A stretch of 64,000 nt of DNA from Nostoc sp. NIES-4103 (GTDB lineage Bacteria; Cyanobacteriota; Cyanobacteriia; Cyanobacteriales; Nostocaceae): the NCBI RefSeq assembly GCF_002368335.1, contig NZ_AP018288.1, forward strand, positions 5,783,059 to 5,847,058, given 5' to 3'. The translations under genes and the position numbers were made by a program. Positions 1 through 8,952 of the stretch are shown one piece after another. Positions within the stretch are counted from its first letter, which is position 1; every line of letters starts with the position of its first letter. The notes beneath the pieces were generated by a model that did no database searches, was not told where the DNA came from, and was given only the letters and a program-made list of their open reading frames with translations.

Positions 1-985
1 TATCTTTCCATTTACCATTGCCATGGGTTGACCAGATTGAGTTAAGAACGTTTTCGACCTCCTTGACAATTTGCGCTTGCTTGTCCGCGGTTAAAGCATC
101 AAAGCCTGGATCAATTTGACGGGCATTTTCTTCCAGAGAAATATGAGGATTTTTCTCTTTGTTACTTAAAATCCAAGATTCCCGTTCAGTAACAGTTTGT
201 TCACGAAACTCAGTAGTTGCTAGTTCGTAACCCCAATCGCGGAAAGCGCCTTCGGTGTACTTCATGATGTTGCCTTTATGCACCAAAGTCACCTGTTGCT
301 TGTGTTTGGGGAGTAGCAGCGCATGTTTAATGGCACGTCGGACTAGACGCTGAGAACCCTTTTTACTGATGGGTTTGATACCAATCCCAGCATCTAGGGG
401 GATTTGCTTTTTACCATGTTCTGGTGTGGCGGGGATTAGTTCTTCGTTGAGGATTTTAATGAGGCGATCGCCAATTTCACTACCTTGACGCCACTCAATA
501 CCCAAATAAATATCTTCTGTATTTTCCCGATAAACAATTACATCCAGTTTTTCGGGATTTTTGTGAGGTGAAGGCGTACCTGCATAGTAGCGGCAAGGAC
601 GCACGCAAGCGTAGAGGTCAAAAATTTGCCGTAGCGCCACATTTAAAGAGCGAATACCACCACCGACAGGGGTAGTTAGAGGCCCTTTAATTGCCACACC
701 ATATTCTTGAATTGCCGTCAGAGTATCTTCAGGTAAATACTGATAAGTACCGTATAATTCACATGCCTCATCCCCAGCATAAACCTTGAACCAACTAATT
801 TGACGTTGGCCCTTATATGCCTTTGCTACCGCAGCATCTAGCACTTTTTGAGCCGCAGGCCAAATATCTATACCTGTGCCGTCACCCCGAATAAAAGGGA
901 TAATTGGATTGTCTGGCACAATCGGTTCACCATTTTTAAAGGTGATTTTTGCTCCGGTTGTCGGGGGGGTAATCTTGTCGTACAT
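1..985 (-). CDS. icd: NADP-dependent isocitrate dehydrogenase, N-terminal 328 residues (cut by window edge)
   Basis: Oxidatively decarboxylates isocitrate to 2-oxoglutarate, the carbon skeleton for ammonium assimilation in cyanobacteria. Reading leftward from an ATG at 985 the protein begins MYDKITPPTTGAKI and continues with IPFIRGDGTGIDIWPA near residue 30, the conserved nucleotide/substrate segment of the family. The substrate-binding SLNVALRQIFDLYACVRP block and the VIVYRENTEDIYLGIEW block follow, with KHKQQVTLVHKGNIMKYTEGAF near residue 240 (shown here in pieces only for recognition: the key elements are the Arg-rich SxNxxLR loop and the ENTED motif). Cyanobacterial Icd is usually about 475 residues, so roughly 145 C-terminal residues lie left of the window. 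The upstream region to 1378 is mostly tandem repeat, so no promoter could be assigned. Confidence 0.95.
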   Translation of the reverse strand, partial: MYDKITPPTTGAKITFKNGEPIVPDNPIIPFIRGDGTGIDIWPAAQKVLDAAVAKAYKGQRQISWFKVYAGDEACELYGTYQYLPEDTLTAIQEYGVAIKGPLTTPVGGGIRSLNVALRQIFDLYACVRPCRYYAGTPSPHKNPEKLDVIVYRENTEDIYLGIEWRQGSEIGDRLIKILNEELIPATPEHGKKQIPLDAGIGIKPISKKGSQRLVRRAIKHALLLPKHKQQVTLVHKGNIMKYTEGAFRDWGYELATTEFREQTVTERESWILSNKEKNPHISLEENARQIDPGFDALTADKQAQIVKEVENVLNSIWSTHGNGKWKD

Positions 986-1017
986 AATTTACATACTCCT
1001 GAATGATACGCCGTTAG

Positions 1018-1191
1018 GTTGGGTACTGGGTATTGGGTACTGGGTACTGGCGACTGGCGACTGGGGACTGGGAATTGGGCATTGGGAATTGGGCATTAGT
1101 TATTTCTCCCTCATCTCCCTCATCCCCCTCATCTCCCTCATCTCCCCATCTCCCCATCTCCCCAGTCCCTAGTCCCCAGTCCCCAGTCCCC
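1018..1191. repeat. Fold-back cluster of short tandem repeats between icd and gun4
   Basis: The left half (to about 1095) is made of TGGGTAC/TGGGGAC/TGGGAAT heptamer variants. The middle (about 1105-1165) is CATCTCCCT/CATCTCCC units. The right half (about 1162-1190) is CCCCAGT units complementary to the left half, so the cluster could fold back on itself. This is the heptanucleotide STRR type typical of Nostocales. Short reading frames across it encode only low-complexity peptide and are not genes. The remaining 1192-1378 shows no recognisable feature beyond one HIP1-related GCGATCGCA near 1259. Confidence 0.85.
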
Positions 1192-1378
1192 TATAAAGCA
1201 GATTTTCCCCCTATTCCCCGTTGTACATTATTTGGGGCTAAAGTATGGGATTGGGTTAAGCGATCGCAATTTTTGTACGATCAAAAATAGTAAACTACTT
1301 TTCGCTATCAGTGCTTCGCTTTAAAGAATGCCCGATAGCTGATCGCTTTCTCACGCTGACGCTAACACGAGTAATGGC

Positions 1379-2098
1379 ATGACAGACCCAATGATTTTAT
1401 CAGGCCCTGCGAATGACATCGACTCTCTCCGCCTCCAGTTAATCGCTGGGTCTCTTCAAGTCCAACAACAAATCATCCCACAGTTGGCTGACTTGGGTAA
1501 TCAGGGACTAGAGGTGTTGATGGAATTTTTACTGAAACGACGTGACAATCCAGCAACTTGGGTCGATGGTAAAGCCTACCAAGTCCTCTATAACTCTGAC
1601 GCACCACTGGCTCAAGAATTTCTCCAAACCAGTTTTCCTGAAGGAATTGTACCTCTAAAATCAGAGTCTGGGATTAATTACAATCCTTTGCAACAGCTAC
1701 TTGCTGCCCAGGACTTCCAAGCAGCCGATCGCATGACTATACAAAAAATGTGTGAGCTAGCGGGGCCAACAGCTGTACAAAGAAAATGGTTGTATTTTAC
1801 TGAGGTAGAAAATTCCCCGGCTGTGGACTTGCAAACTATTAACAACCTATGGTTAGTTCACTCTGAGGGTAAATTTGGCTTCTCTGTACAAAGAGAAATT
1901 TGGTTGAGTTTAGGAAAAAACTGGGACAATTTCTGGCCGAAAATTGGCTGGAAAAAAGGCAATAATTGGACGCGATATCCCAATGAGTTTATCTGGGATT
2001 TGAGCGCTCCTAAAGGTCATTTACCGTTATCTAATCAACTACGCGGCGTGCGAGTAATTGCTTCTTTACTAGCTCACCCTGCTTGGTCAAAAATATGA
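1379..2098 (+). CDS. gun4: GUN4, magnesium-chelatase activator
   Basis: Binds protoporphyrin IX and Mg-protoporphyrin and stimulates the ChlH subunit of Mg-chelatase at the committed step of chlorophyll synthesis. The 239-residue length fits cyanobacterial Gun4 (about 230). Residues 1-85 form the helical, HEAT-like N-terminal domain seen in cyanobacterial members. The porphyrin-binding Gun4 core spans about 95-235, with the landmarks NYNPLQQLLAAQDFQAADRMT, the W-rich GKNWDNFWPKIGWKKGNNWT stretch and FIWDLSAPKGHLP. The ATG at 1379 is used because the next Met (residue 5) would only trim four residues. The gene stands alone between repeats. Confidence 0.93.
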   Translation: MTDPMILSGPANDIDSLRLQLIAGSLQVQQQIIPQLADLGNQGLEVLMEFLLKRRDNPATWVDGKAYQVLYNSDAPLAQEFLQTSFPEGIVPLKSESGINYNPLQQLLAAQDFQAADRMTIQKMCELAGPTAVQRKWLYFTEVENSPAVDLQTINNLWLVHSEGKFGFSVQREIWLSLGKNWDNFWPKIGWKKGNNWTRYPNEFIWDLSAPKGHLPLSNQLRGVRVIASLLAHPAWSKI

Positions 2099-2192
2099 GT
2101 TAGGAGTTATAAGTTATGAGTTGAAGAAGTTTTTAATTAAAAACTGAAAACTCAAAACTTAAAATTCCTAACTCCTAACTCCTAACTATTAA
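2096..2192. repeat. Inverted TAGGAGT / ACTCCTA tandem repeats
   Basis: TTAGGAGTTATAAGTTATGAG immediately follows the gun4 stop codon, and a complementary CCTAACTCCTAACTCCTAAC run lies at about 2165-2192. The two arms could pair across about 50 AT-rich bases. The element lies downstream of gun4 and 15 bases before the next start codon. Confidence 0.75.
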
Positions 2193-2206
2193 CTTTAATC
2201 GGAATA

Positions 2207-3385
2207 ATGGCTAAAGTTCGTCTGGAAGATATTAAACGTCGGTTCAACAATGTCACTGCCATCGAGGATATTACCTTTGAAATCCCCGATGGTGAGTTTT
2301 GGGTTTTGGTCGGGCCTTCCGGCTGTGGTAAATCGACAATTTTACGCACGATCGCCGGTTTAGAAACTGCCACATCTGGCAAACTCTTTATCGGTGAACA
2401 ATTGGTCAATAATGTGCCAGCAAGACAAAGGGATGTGGCGATGGTGTTTCAAAACTACGCCCTTTATCCCCACATGACGGTGGCACAAAACATCGCCTTT
2501 GGTTTACAGATGCGGAAAGTTGACCAAAGAATTATTCAAGAACGGGTAATGAGTGTGGCGCGATCGCTTTCTCTAGAACATCTGTTGGATCGCAAACCCA
2601 AACAACTTTCTGGAGGACAGCAACAACGGGTAGCATTAGGTAGAGCGATCGCCCGCGAACCACAAGTATTTTTATTAGATGAACCTTTGTCTAATTTAGA
2701 TGCCCAATTGCGGGATGACACCAGGGCAGAATTAAAACAGCTACATCATCAATTAGGCATTACAACTATTTATGTCACCCACGATCAAGTGGAAGCGATG
2801 ACTTTAGCTGATAAAATTGTGGTGCTTAATCGAGGAAGGATTCAACAAATCGGTGATCCTCAAAGTATTTATGCACGTCCTGCTAATGAAATGGTGGCTA
2901 CTTTTTTAGGCAGTCCACCAATGAATATTTTGCCTGCAATTTATAGGAATAATGCTTTTGATGTCAATGGGCATTTATTAGCAATTCCACCAAATGTGGC
3001 TCAGTATCTGCATTTGCCGCAGGGACAAAGTGTTGATTTGGGCATTAGGCCAGAAAATATTTATCTTAACGAACCACCCTTCGGGTTCGCCAGTTCCCCA
3101 TCTCGGCAGGAGCCAAGACGGGGACTGGACTCACAGAGGCACAGAGAACAGGGTGAGGAAGAATTAGGAGAATTGGTAGTTGATGTGAAGGTAGTAGAAC
3201 CATTGGGGAGAGAAACTTTGATTCGTGCTGGTTTACCTGGTTCTTCGGTGCTGGTGAATGTGCAAGTGGGTGGCGATGTGCGTCTGCGTCCAGGCGATCG
3301 CCTGTCTCTCCAACTTGATTTAAATCATCTGTTTGTATTTGATACTGTCACGGGAGATAGGTTATATCCACCGATGAATAATTAG
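2207..3385 (+). CDS. ugpC: Sugar ABC transporter ATP-binding subunit, UgpC/MalK type
   Basis: The cytoplasmic ATPase of a binding-protein-dependent importer for sugars or glycerol-3-phosphate. Walker A is GPSGCGKST (about residues 36-44), the Q-loop lies in MVFQNYALYPHMT, the ABC signature is LSGGQQQRVALGRA, and Walker B is VFLLDEPLSNLDA with the switch His in YVTHDQVEAMTLAD. A C-terminal TOBE/MOP regulatory region follows, as in MalK and UgpC. An unusual stretch of about 30 residues (about 290-320, FGFASSPSRQEPRRG and on) sits inside the TOBE region; it reads as translated repeat DNA. No permease or binding protein is adjacent, so the substrate is unknown. This fits the shared, orphan ATPases of cyanobacteria. 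The 3' end overlaps the convergent protease gene by 38 bases. Confidence 0.9.
   Translation: MAKVRLEDIKRRFNNVTAIEDITFEIPDGEFWVLVGPSGCGKSTILRTIAGLETATSGKLFIGEQLVNNVPARQRDVAMVFQNYALYPHMTVAQNIAFGLQMRKVDQRIIQERVMSVARSLSLEHLLDRKPKQLSGGQQQRVALGRAIAREPQVFLLDEPLSNLDAQLRDDTRAELKQLHHQLGITTIYVTHDQVEAMTLADKIVVLNRGRIQQIGDPQSIYARPANEMVATFLGSPPMNILPAIYRNNAFDVNGHLLAIPPNVAQYLHLPQGQSVDLGIRPENIYLNEPPFGFASSPSRQEPRRGLDSQRHREQGEEELGELVVDVKVVEPLGRETLIRAGLPGSSVLVNVQVGGDVRLRPGDRLSLQLDLNHLFVFDTVTGDRLYPPMNN
3068..3166 (+). repeat. Repeat DNA inserted in frame in the ABC ATPase gene
   Basis: The segment contains CACCCTTCGGGTTCGCCAG, then a CCAGTTCCCC...GGGGACTGG inverted pair, then CACAGAGGCACAGAGAACA. The last of these matches the dispersed ACAGAG-type repeat found outside genes elsewhere (for example 5852-5884). 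It keeps the reading frame and encodes an Arg/Ser/Gln/Glu-rich loop with no counterpart expected in UgpC/MalK proteins. Confidence 0.7.
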
Positions 3386-4637
3386 TAGATAAAGGTGTTA
3401 AAAGTAAACTTCCAGACTCAACAATTCCTATTGCATTGGGTTTGCTAAAGCGCCAATGTTGTTGGTATTTGTTGAGGAAATTTTGTCCAATAATGCCTTC
3501 TATTCCCGGAAGGTTTAAAATTTTACTTTGCTCTAAGATTATGGCATCCAGGCTTGTGGCTTGATGTTGCTGAATTTTGACGTGATTTAACTTAGCTTTT
3601 TTCACTACTTCAGTGCCACCAAACCCAAATATTGCTGTTTTCTCTGCTTTAGGATTGTCAATTCCTAGCTTTTGAGCTAATGGTTTAGAAACCATCATTG
3701 TATAAGCTCCTGTATCAATGGCAAAATTAAAAGGGCCTTGACCATTAATATAAACTTGGGCAGTCATAATACCAAAATTTCCCTTTAAAGGAATGGCATT
3801 AGCCACAGGTTGAGAAGGTGGTAAAAGTTGTAATTGTCGCTTTTGAGGATTGAGTACAACATCAAAATTACTTAAAAAATCCAGCCCTAAAACTCCAGAT
3901 ATATTCTGAGGAAATGACTGTGTTGGTAGTCCTAAAGCATGAAGACCGGAAACAGTTGCAGAATTGACAGATATTGTAGGTAAAATATAGGCGCTAGTTT
4001 GCAAGTTTTTCAGGTTATTACCAATAACTGGCTTATCTTCTAAAAGTCCATAGGGTACAGGTGTACTTGCAAGCCCCATTTGTTTGGCTATTTCAGCATT
4101 GATGACTGTATGACCACTACCAGTATCTATGAGAAAATTATGAGTTTGTCTGCCAATGCGGACAGGAATAGTAAAAAACGAGCTATTTGCAAGCAAGTCA
4201 AGTTTGACATCAGCTTGTCCAGTAGCAATGCGTTGAGGAAGTTGGATACCAGATGCTTCTATAAAGGCACTCATGCGGGCGATCGCATCGGGACGAAATC
4301 TGCCATCTGGCGCTAATGCTACTATTTGTAAAGCACATTTTGTGGTGACAGCTTCGGATTCTGCTTGATTGAGTGCTTGTTGGTTCAGCAATTTGCTCTG
4401 AGTGCATTGTAATACTTGTTCTAGAAGCTGTTGACCAAGTTGGCTTGACTTTGGTTGAGAAGGTGTGGCTGGCTTATTGGGAATTTGCCCAACAGCAGGT
4501 GTCGGTACGAAAGGGAAAAAACTATTAAAAAAAATACCTGCAATTAAAATTTTAGGCAGCAGACTATTACATCGGTGAGGCTTTTGGTTTTTTTGCAGTT
4601 GATATTGTAGCCACCGAGTTTTAATTGCAGTTTGCAT
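3348..4637 (-). CDS. Retropepsin-like (clan AA) aspartic protease family protein, exported
   Basis: A 429-residue protein with two retropepsin-like halves. The first half has FLIDTGSGHTVI near residues 168-179 and the second has FAIDTGAYTMMVS near residues 303-315. Each carries the DTG catalytic triad of single-domain bacterial aspartyl proteases, so this may work as an internal pseudo-dimer. Residues 28-50 are hydrophobic (ILIAGIFFNSFFPFVPTPAVG) after a basic N-terminus, suggesting a signal peptide and periplasmic location. A Pro/Gln/Ser linker follows. Family membership is clear from both motifs; substrate and activity are unknown. The stop codon at 3348 lies inside the 3' end of the convergent ABC gene. 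Confidence 0.8.
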   Translation of the reverse strand: MQTAIKTRWLQYQLQKNQKPHRCNSLLPKILIAGIFFNSFFPFVPTPAVGQIPNKPATPSQPKSSQLGQQLLEQVLQCTQSKLLNQQALNQAESEAVTTKCALQIVALAPDGRFRPDAIARMSAFIEASGIQLPQRIATGQADVKLDLLANSSFFTIPVRIGRQTHNFLIDTGSGHTVINAEIAKQMGLASTPVPYGLLEDKPVIGNNLKNLQTSAYILPTISVNSATVSGLHALGLPTQSFPQNISGVLGLDFLSNFDVVLNPQKRQLQLLPPSQPVANAIPLKGNFGIMTAQVYINGQGPFNFAIDTGAYTMMVSKPLAQKLGIDNPKAEKTAIFGFGGTEVVKKAKLNHVKIQQHQATSLDAIILEQSKILNLPGIEGIIGQNFLNKYQQHWRFSKPNAIGIVESGSLLLTPLSTNYSSVDITYLP

Positions 4638-4656
4638 AAAAATTTATTGATGATTG

Positions 4657-5721
4657 TTAGCTAACATACTGTTGTAACTGGTATTTGGCTAAATTCACAG
4701 GTGCAAAGGCTCCTTTTTCTGTGATGATGGCTGTAATTAACTCGGCTGGAGTGACATCAAAAGCAGGGTTATAAAATTCAACACCTGATGGTGTCAAGAT
4801 AGTGTCGCCAACTTGGTAAATTTCCTCCGGGTTACGTTCCTCAATGGGAATTTGGCTACCATCAGATAACTCAAAATCAACAGTAGAAAGGGGTGCAGCG
4901 ACAAAGAAAGGAATATTGTGTGCTTTGGCTGCGATCGCTACACTATAAGTACCAATTTTATTCGCGGTGTCGCCATTGGCAGCAATTCTATCAGCGCCGA
5001 CAACTACAGCATGAATCAAACCTTGCTGCATACAATGGGCTGCCATATTATCAGTAATTAAAGTCACTGGAATCCCTTCCTGCACACATTCCCAAGTCGT
5101 GAGTTTTGCACCTTGCAAGCGAGGACGGGTTTCATCAGCAAAAACACGCGCTAAACGATTTTCTCTCCAAGCGGAACGCACAACACCCAAGGCTGTACCA
5201 TAACCAGCAGTAGCTAAAGCCCCAGCATTACAGTGAGTAAGCAAAGTCAGCTTTTTGGGAGTACTAGGTAATACTGTCAAACCATGATCACCAATCATTT
5301 GACAAGTTTGCAAATCTTCATGATTGATTGCTTCGGCTGTCTCAAACAGAACTTGTTTAATTTCTGCCACTGTTCCTAAACTTTCATGGGCAGTTTTCAG
5401 CATTCGCCCAATTGCCCAAAATAAATTTACCGCCGTAGGACGAGTAGAACGCAACAACTGAGCGACTTTTTCTAAATGAGTGAGAAATTCCTGGCGATCG
5501 CTTGTCTCAATTTCTCTAGCCCCAAGATACAATCCGTATGCCGCAGCCACACCAATTGCAGGCGCACCACGCACAATCATCGTTTTAATTGCTTGCGCCA
5601 TGTCTTCACTGCGGTGAATTGCTACAAAAACATATTCATTTGGTAAGCGAGTTTGATCAATTAGTGATACCGAGTTGTTATGCCAAATAACTGGATAAAT
5701 CTGGTTTGTAGAAGATGTCAT
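4657..5721 (-). CDS. mtnA: S-methyl-5-thioribose-1-phosphate isomerase
   Basis: Converts methylthioribose-1-phosphate to methylthioribulose-1-phosphate in the methionine salvage pathway. Motifs include MIVRGAPAIGVAAAYG near residue 48, THCNAGALATAGYGTALGV around 163-180 (with the catalytic Cys), ITDNMAAHCM, and VVGADRIAANGDTANKIGTY around 240 with the catalytic Asp. The length of 354 is normal. The related eIF2B subunits lack this combination. The gene lies 19 bases downstream of the protease gene start on the same strand, so the two could be co-transcribed with mtnA first. Confidence 0.95.
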   Translation of the reverse strand: MTSSTNQIYPVIWHNNSVSLIDQTRLPNEYVFVAIHRSEDMAQAIKTMIVRGAPAIGVAAAYGLYLGAREIETSDRQEFLTHLEKVAQLLRSTRPTAVNLFWAIGRMLKTAHESLGTVAEIKQVLFETAEAINHEDLQTCQMIGDHGLTVLPSTPKKLTLLTHCNAGALATAGYGTALGVVRSAWRENRLARVFADETRPRLQGAKLTTWECVQEGIPVTLITDNMAAHCMQQGLIHAVVVGADRIAANGDTANKIGTYSVAIAAKAHNIPFFVAAPLSTVDFELSDGSQIPIEERNPEEIYQVGDTILTPSGVEFYNPAFDVTPAELITAIITEKGAFAPVNLAKYQLQQYVS

Positions 5722-5810
5722 AGAAACAGATACTTGTTAGACAATTTATCAAATAAATCTTAACTTTTATTACTCTCAGTGCTTCTGCGTGATACAAAAA
5801 AGCCCTTACT

Positions 5811-6037
5811 TTAATTATCGTAGTGGCGTGTCAAGACTAAATTTGTGCATTAACGAACCGCAGAGGCGCAGAGAACACAGAGATATTAGAGGAAATCTAT
5901 TGCATCATTTTAGCCTTGTCACGCTACTACTGGCGTGTCAAGGCTAAAATGGTGCATTAATAAACTCTTGTGGGATGGGCATGAAAATCTCTGTGTCCTC
6001 TGTGTTCTCTGTGGTTCGTTAAAAAATAATTTTCACA
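5811..6037. mobile_element. MITE-like element family A: one full copy plus an adjacent partial copy
   Basis: Terminal inverted repeats at 5821-5849 (starts TAGTGGCGTGTCAAG) and 5901-5929 match at about 23 of 29 positions and enclose an ACAGAG-type tandem repeat (5852-5884). Immediately after, 5930-5981 repeats the left end (TGGCGTGTCAAGGCTAAAA) and continues with CTCTTGTGGGATGGGC. That is followed by an inverted copy of the ACAGAG-type repeat at 5988-6022. A related copy lies at 56752-56922. There is no coding capacity. The stretch accounts for most of the 395-base gap between mtnA and dxs. Confidence 0.7.
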
Positions 6038-6071
6038 ACGCCAGCAAAGATAGACATAGATAAATTTGATA

Positions 6072-6095
6072 CAAAAAAGGTGGGCATTGCCCACC
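6072..6095 (-). terminator. Rho-independent terminator of dxs
   Basis: On the minus strand GGTGGGC-AAT-GCCCACC is a 7-bp GC stem followed directly by TTTTTTG. It lies 22-45 bases past the dxs stop codon. The same GTGGGC(A)TTGCCCAC hairpin recurs at 14801-14825 and near 46808, so it is also a dispersed repeat. Confidence 0.7.
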
Positions 6096-6116
6096 CTACT
6101 CACCATTAATAATCAG

Positions 6117-8024
6117 CTAAACAACAGCAGATACTTGCTTTTGAAAGAAGGCTTCCAATACTCTTTCTGCTATTTGCGGACTAGTTAAACCTAATTCTGC
6201 CTTGGATTGGTCTGGTTCAGCATGATCCACCAATATATCTGGTACGCCGATACGCTTGACAGGAACTACAATATCTGCATCCAAAAGCGCTTCTGCCACC
6301 GCAGAACCAAAGCCGCCCATGACACAGCCTTCTTCCAAAGTCACAACGCGCCCAATTTTCTTAGCCAAAGGCAAAATCAACTCAGTATCCAAAGGCTTGA
6401 CGAAACGGGCATTAATTACAGTTGCTTCAATGCCATGTTCGCTGAGAATTTCTGCGACTTGCATACTCGGATAAACCATTGTGCCGTAACCGATGATTAA
6501 CACATCATCGCCTTGACGCAGAATTTCTCCTTTGCCGATTTCCAAAGGTTCCCAGCCTTCTTCCATCAAAGGCACACCGTAGCCATTGCCACGAGGGAAG
6601 CGCATAGCTATTGGCCCAGCAGTATGGTTAATACCAGTCACTACCATGCGTTGCAGTTCTGCTTCATCCTTTGGTGCCATCAGCACCATGTTGGGAATAC
6701 AACGTAAATAGGCGATGTCATACATACCTTGATGGGTAGGGCCATCAGCACCAACAATTCCCGCCCTATCCAAGCAGAAGAATACGGGTAAATTTTGGAT
6801 ACAGACATCGTGAATTATCTGGTCGTAAGCCCGTTGCAAGAAGGTAGAGTAGATGGCAGCAACAGGACGTATACCTTCAGCTGCTAATCCTGCGGCTAAG
6901 GTGACAGCATGTTGTTCAGCGATACCGACATCAATATATTGATTGGGTAATTTCGCTTGCAATTTGTCTAAGCCTGTTCCCGTAGCCATTGCCGCAGTAA
7001 TCCCGATAATTTTGGGGTTTTGTTCCGCAAGTTTCACCAGGGTATGGGAAAATACCTTAGCATAAGCCGGGGGTTTAGGTTTGCTAGAAGGAATCGCTTT
7101 ACCCGTTGTCAGGTTAAATGGACTTTGGGCATGGTAGCCTACTTGGTCTTGTTCGGCAATTTCATAGCCTTTACCCTTGACTGTGGCTACATGTACCAAA
7201 ACTGGCCCTGGTATTTGATGTGCTTGATTAAAGGTGGCAATCAATTCTTCTAGATTATGTCCATCCACTGGCCCCATGTAGGTAAAGCCGAGTTCTTCAA
7301 AGACTGCGCCTACTTTGGGCACGGCTAAACGCTTCATCCCTTCTTTGAGGCGTCCGAGTTCAGGAGATAGAGATTCTCCGACGAAGGGAATATGTTTGAA
7401 TTGTTCCTCAAAATTATCTTTGATAAACTGCACCGGTGGGCTGAGGCGCATTTTGTTGAGGTAGCGGGGAATGGCGCCTACGTTGGGAGAAATGGACATC
7501 TCGTTGTCGTTGAGAACAACCAGTAAGTTAGTTTTGGGCAGATGTCCAGCATGGTTAATGGCTTCCAAAGCCATACCGCCAGTTAAAGCACCATCGCCAA
7601 TAACGGCCACAGCTTTAAATTTTTCGCCTTTCATGTCTCGCGCTAAAGCCATTCCCAGTGCTGCTGAGATACTGGTAGAAGCATGACCCGCCCCAAAGTG
7701 ATCGAATTTGCTTTCACATCGCTTGAGATAACCAGCAATTCCGTCTTTTTGTCTGAGGGTGTGGAAGTCACTGTAGCGTCCTGTGATCAGTTTATGAGGA
7801 TAAGCTTGATGTCCTACATCCCAAATAACTTTATCCCGATCTAAGTCTAGTGTCTGGTAAAGCCCTAGCGTTAACTCTACAACACCCAAACCAGGCCCCA
7901 AATGACCCCCAGTTGCAGCTACGGTTTGTAGGTGCTTATCTCGAATCTGACGGGCAATTTGTTGCAGCTGCCGGATCGACAAACCGTGCAACTGATTGGG
8001 ATGGGTGATTTCACTCAGATGCAT
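6117..8024 (-). CDS. dxs: 1-deoxy-D-xylulose-5-phosphate synthase
   Basis: Thiamine-diphosphate enzyme joining pyruvate and glyceraldehyde-3-phosphate, the first step of the MEP pathway for carotenoids, phytol and quinone side chains. Landmarks are DVGHQAYPHKLITGR near residue 68, the ThDP/Mg motif GDGALTGGMALEAIN with LNDNEMSIS (about 143-180), the transketolase motif DRAGIVGADGPTHQGMYD near 415, and the C-terminal transketolase domain to residue 620. The length of 635 is standard. The start at the ATG at 8024 gives the usual MHLSEITHP opening. A clear terminator follows. Confidence 0.97.
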   Translation of the reverse strand: MHLSEITHPNQLHGLSIRQLQQIARQIRDKHLQTVAATGGHLGPGLGVVELTLGLYQTLDLDRDKVIWDVGHQAYPHKLITGRYSDFHTLRQKDGIAGYLKRCESKFDHFGAGHASTSISAALGMALARDMKGEKFKAVAVIGDGALTGGMALEAINHAGHLPKTNLLVVLNDNEMSISPNVGAIPRYLNKMRLSPPVQFIKDNFEEQFKHIPFVGESLSPELGRLKEGMKRLAVPKVGAVFEELGFTYMGPVDGHNLEELIATFNQAHQIPGPVLVHVATVKGKGYEIAEQDQVGYHAQSPFNLTTGKAIPSSKPKPPAYAKVFSHTLVKLAEQNPKIIGITAAMATGTGLDKLQAKLPNQYIDVGIAEQHAVTLAAGLAAEGIRPVAAIYSTFLQRAYDQIIHDVCIQNLPVFFCLDRAGIVGADGPTHQGMYDIAYLRCIPNMVLMAPKDEAELQRMVVTGINHTAGPIAMRFPRGNGYGVPLMEEGWEPLEIGKGEILRQGDDVLIIGYGTMVYPSMQVAEILSEHGIEATVINARFVKPLDTELILPLAKKIGRVVTLEEGCVMGGFGSAVAEALLDADIVVPVKRIGVPDILVDHAEPDQSKAELGLTSPQIAERVLEAFFQKQVSAVV

Positions 8025-8262
8025 ATTATAGATATTTCCTCTCTACAGTATAGTTTCGGCATTATTTGATTTTCCCACGGTCGGGTTGTCCACAGAATTA
8101 GACTGTGATTAACTTCAGATATGGAAAGTCAAGAGTCGCTGTTGATGAGTGGTGAGTAATTTTTTACTATCACCCCTTCCTTATTTTCCATATTTTGTCG
8201 GTCAATGACATTGTGGAAATCGCAATATAGTATTTATCAGTTAAATAAACTCAGCTAATTAC

Positions 8263-8952
8263 TTAAGGTTTTACTGTGCTATCGGGAACTTCGGGAACTT
8301 CGGGTGTTTCTGGTTGTTGCTGCTGTCGTTGCAAATATTTACTCAAGACGTAAGCCATATCTCCACGGGTCATGGGTCGTAATGGGGAAATATTATTTTG
8401 AGCATCCGTATTGATAAAATTTTCCCAAACTACTGTAGCGATCGCTTTTCTAGCCCAAGTGGGAATCGATGCTGCATCAGGATATGGGGCGAGAGTTTCA
8501 TTAACCGTCTCATCAGAAAATTGAAATACACCATAAGCTTGGGCAAAGATTGCCAAAGCTTCTGCCCTCGTCACTTTTTGATTGGGAAAAAATAAATTAC
8601 CTCGGTAGCCCCTCATGATATCAGTTTTTAAAACTATCTGAATATCTTTAAATGCCCAATGCGATGATGGAACATCTGGCACAGATATAAGTTTTTCTTG
8701 TTGAGCCGCTTCTCGTTGATCTAGGCGAAATGCTTTCACTAAAATTGAGGCTAATTCGGCACGACTGATCACTTTTTCTGGATAAAAATTGCCATCAGGT
8801 GAATTGCTCATCAACTTGGCTGTAATTACCTGTTGAATTGCTTCAGAGGACACTCCTGAGCTTTGTTCTGGCACACTAGCTCGAACAATTGTAGGAAAGT
8901 TTTGGAGTAGTGCTACTAAAGATAGAGTAATTGAAAGTTGACGCATTCCCAT
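8263..8952 (-). CDS. Exported protein with SLH domain(s)
   Basis: A protein of about 229 residues with a hydrophobic N-terminus (MGMRQLSITLSLVALLQNF) that looks like a signal peptide. SRAELASILVKAF (near 65) and VTRAEALAIFAQAYG (near 130), together with DVPSSHWAFKDIQ, are hallmarks of S-layer homology modules. In cyanobacteria these tether proteins to peptidoglycan-linked polysaccharide or outer membrane structures. The tail is Gln/Pro/Glu-rich (QQQQPETPEVPEVPDS). There is an in-frame TTG at 8958 and ATGs at 8952 and 8946. 8952 is preferred but no Shine-Dalgarno decides. The binding partner is unknown. Confidence 0.75.
   Translation of the reverse strand: MGMRQLSITLSLVALLQNFPTIVRASVPEQSSGVSSEAIQQVITAKLMSNSPDGNFYPEKVISRAELASILVKAFRLDQREAAQQEKLISVPDVPSSHWAFKDIQIVLKTDIMRGYRGNLFFPNQKVTRAEALAIFAQAYGVFQFSDETVNETLAPYPDAASIPTWARKAIATVVWENFINTDAQNNISPLRPMTRGDMAYVLSKYLQRQQQQPETPEVPEVPDSTVKP

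Noticed and set aside
876..1290. Two short overlapping plus-strand reading frames near the icd start
   Set aside because: They translate tandem repeats (GTGYWRLATGDWELG-like peptide) and overlap icd on the other strand. No real gene character.
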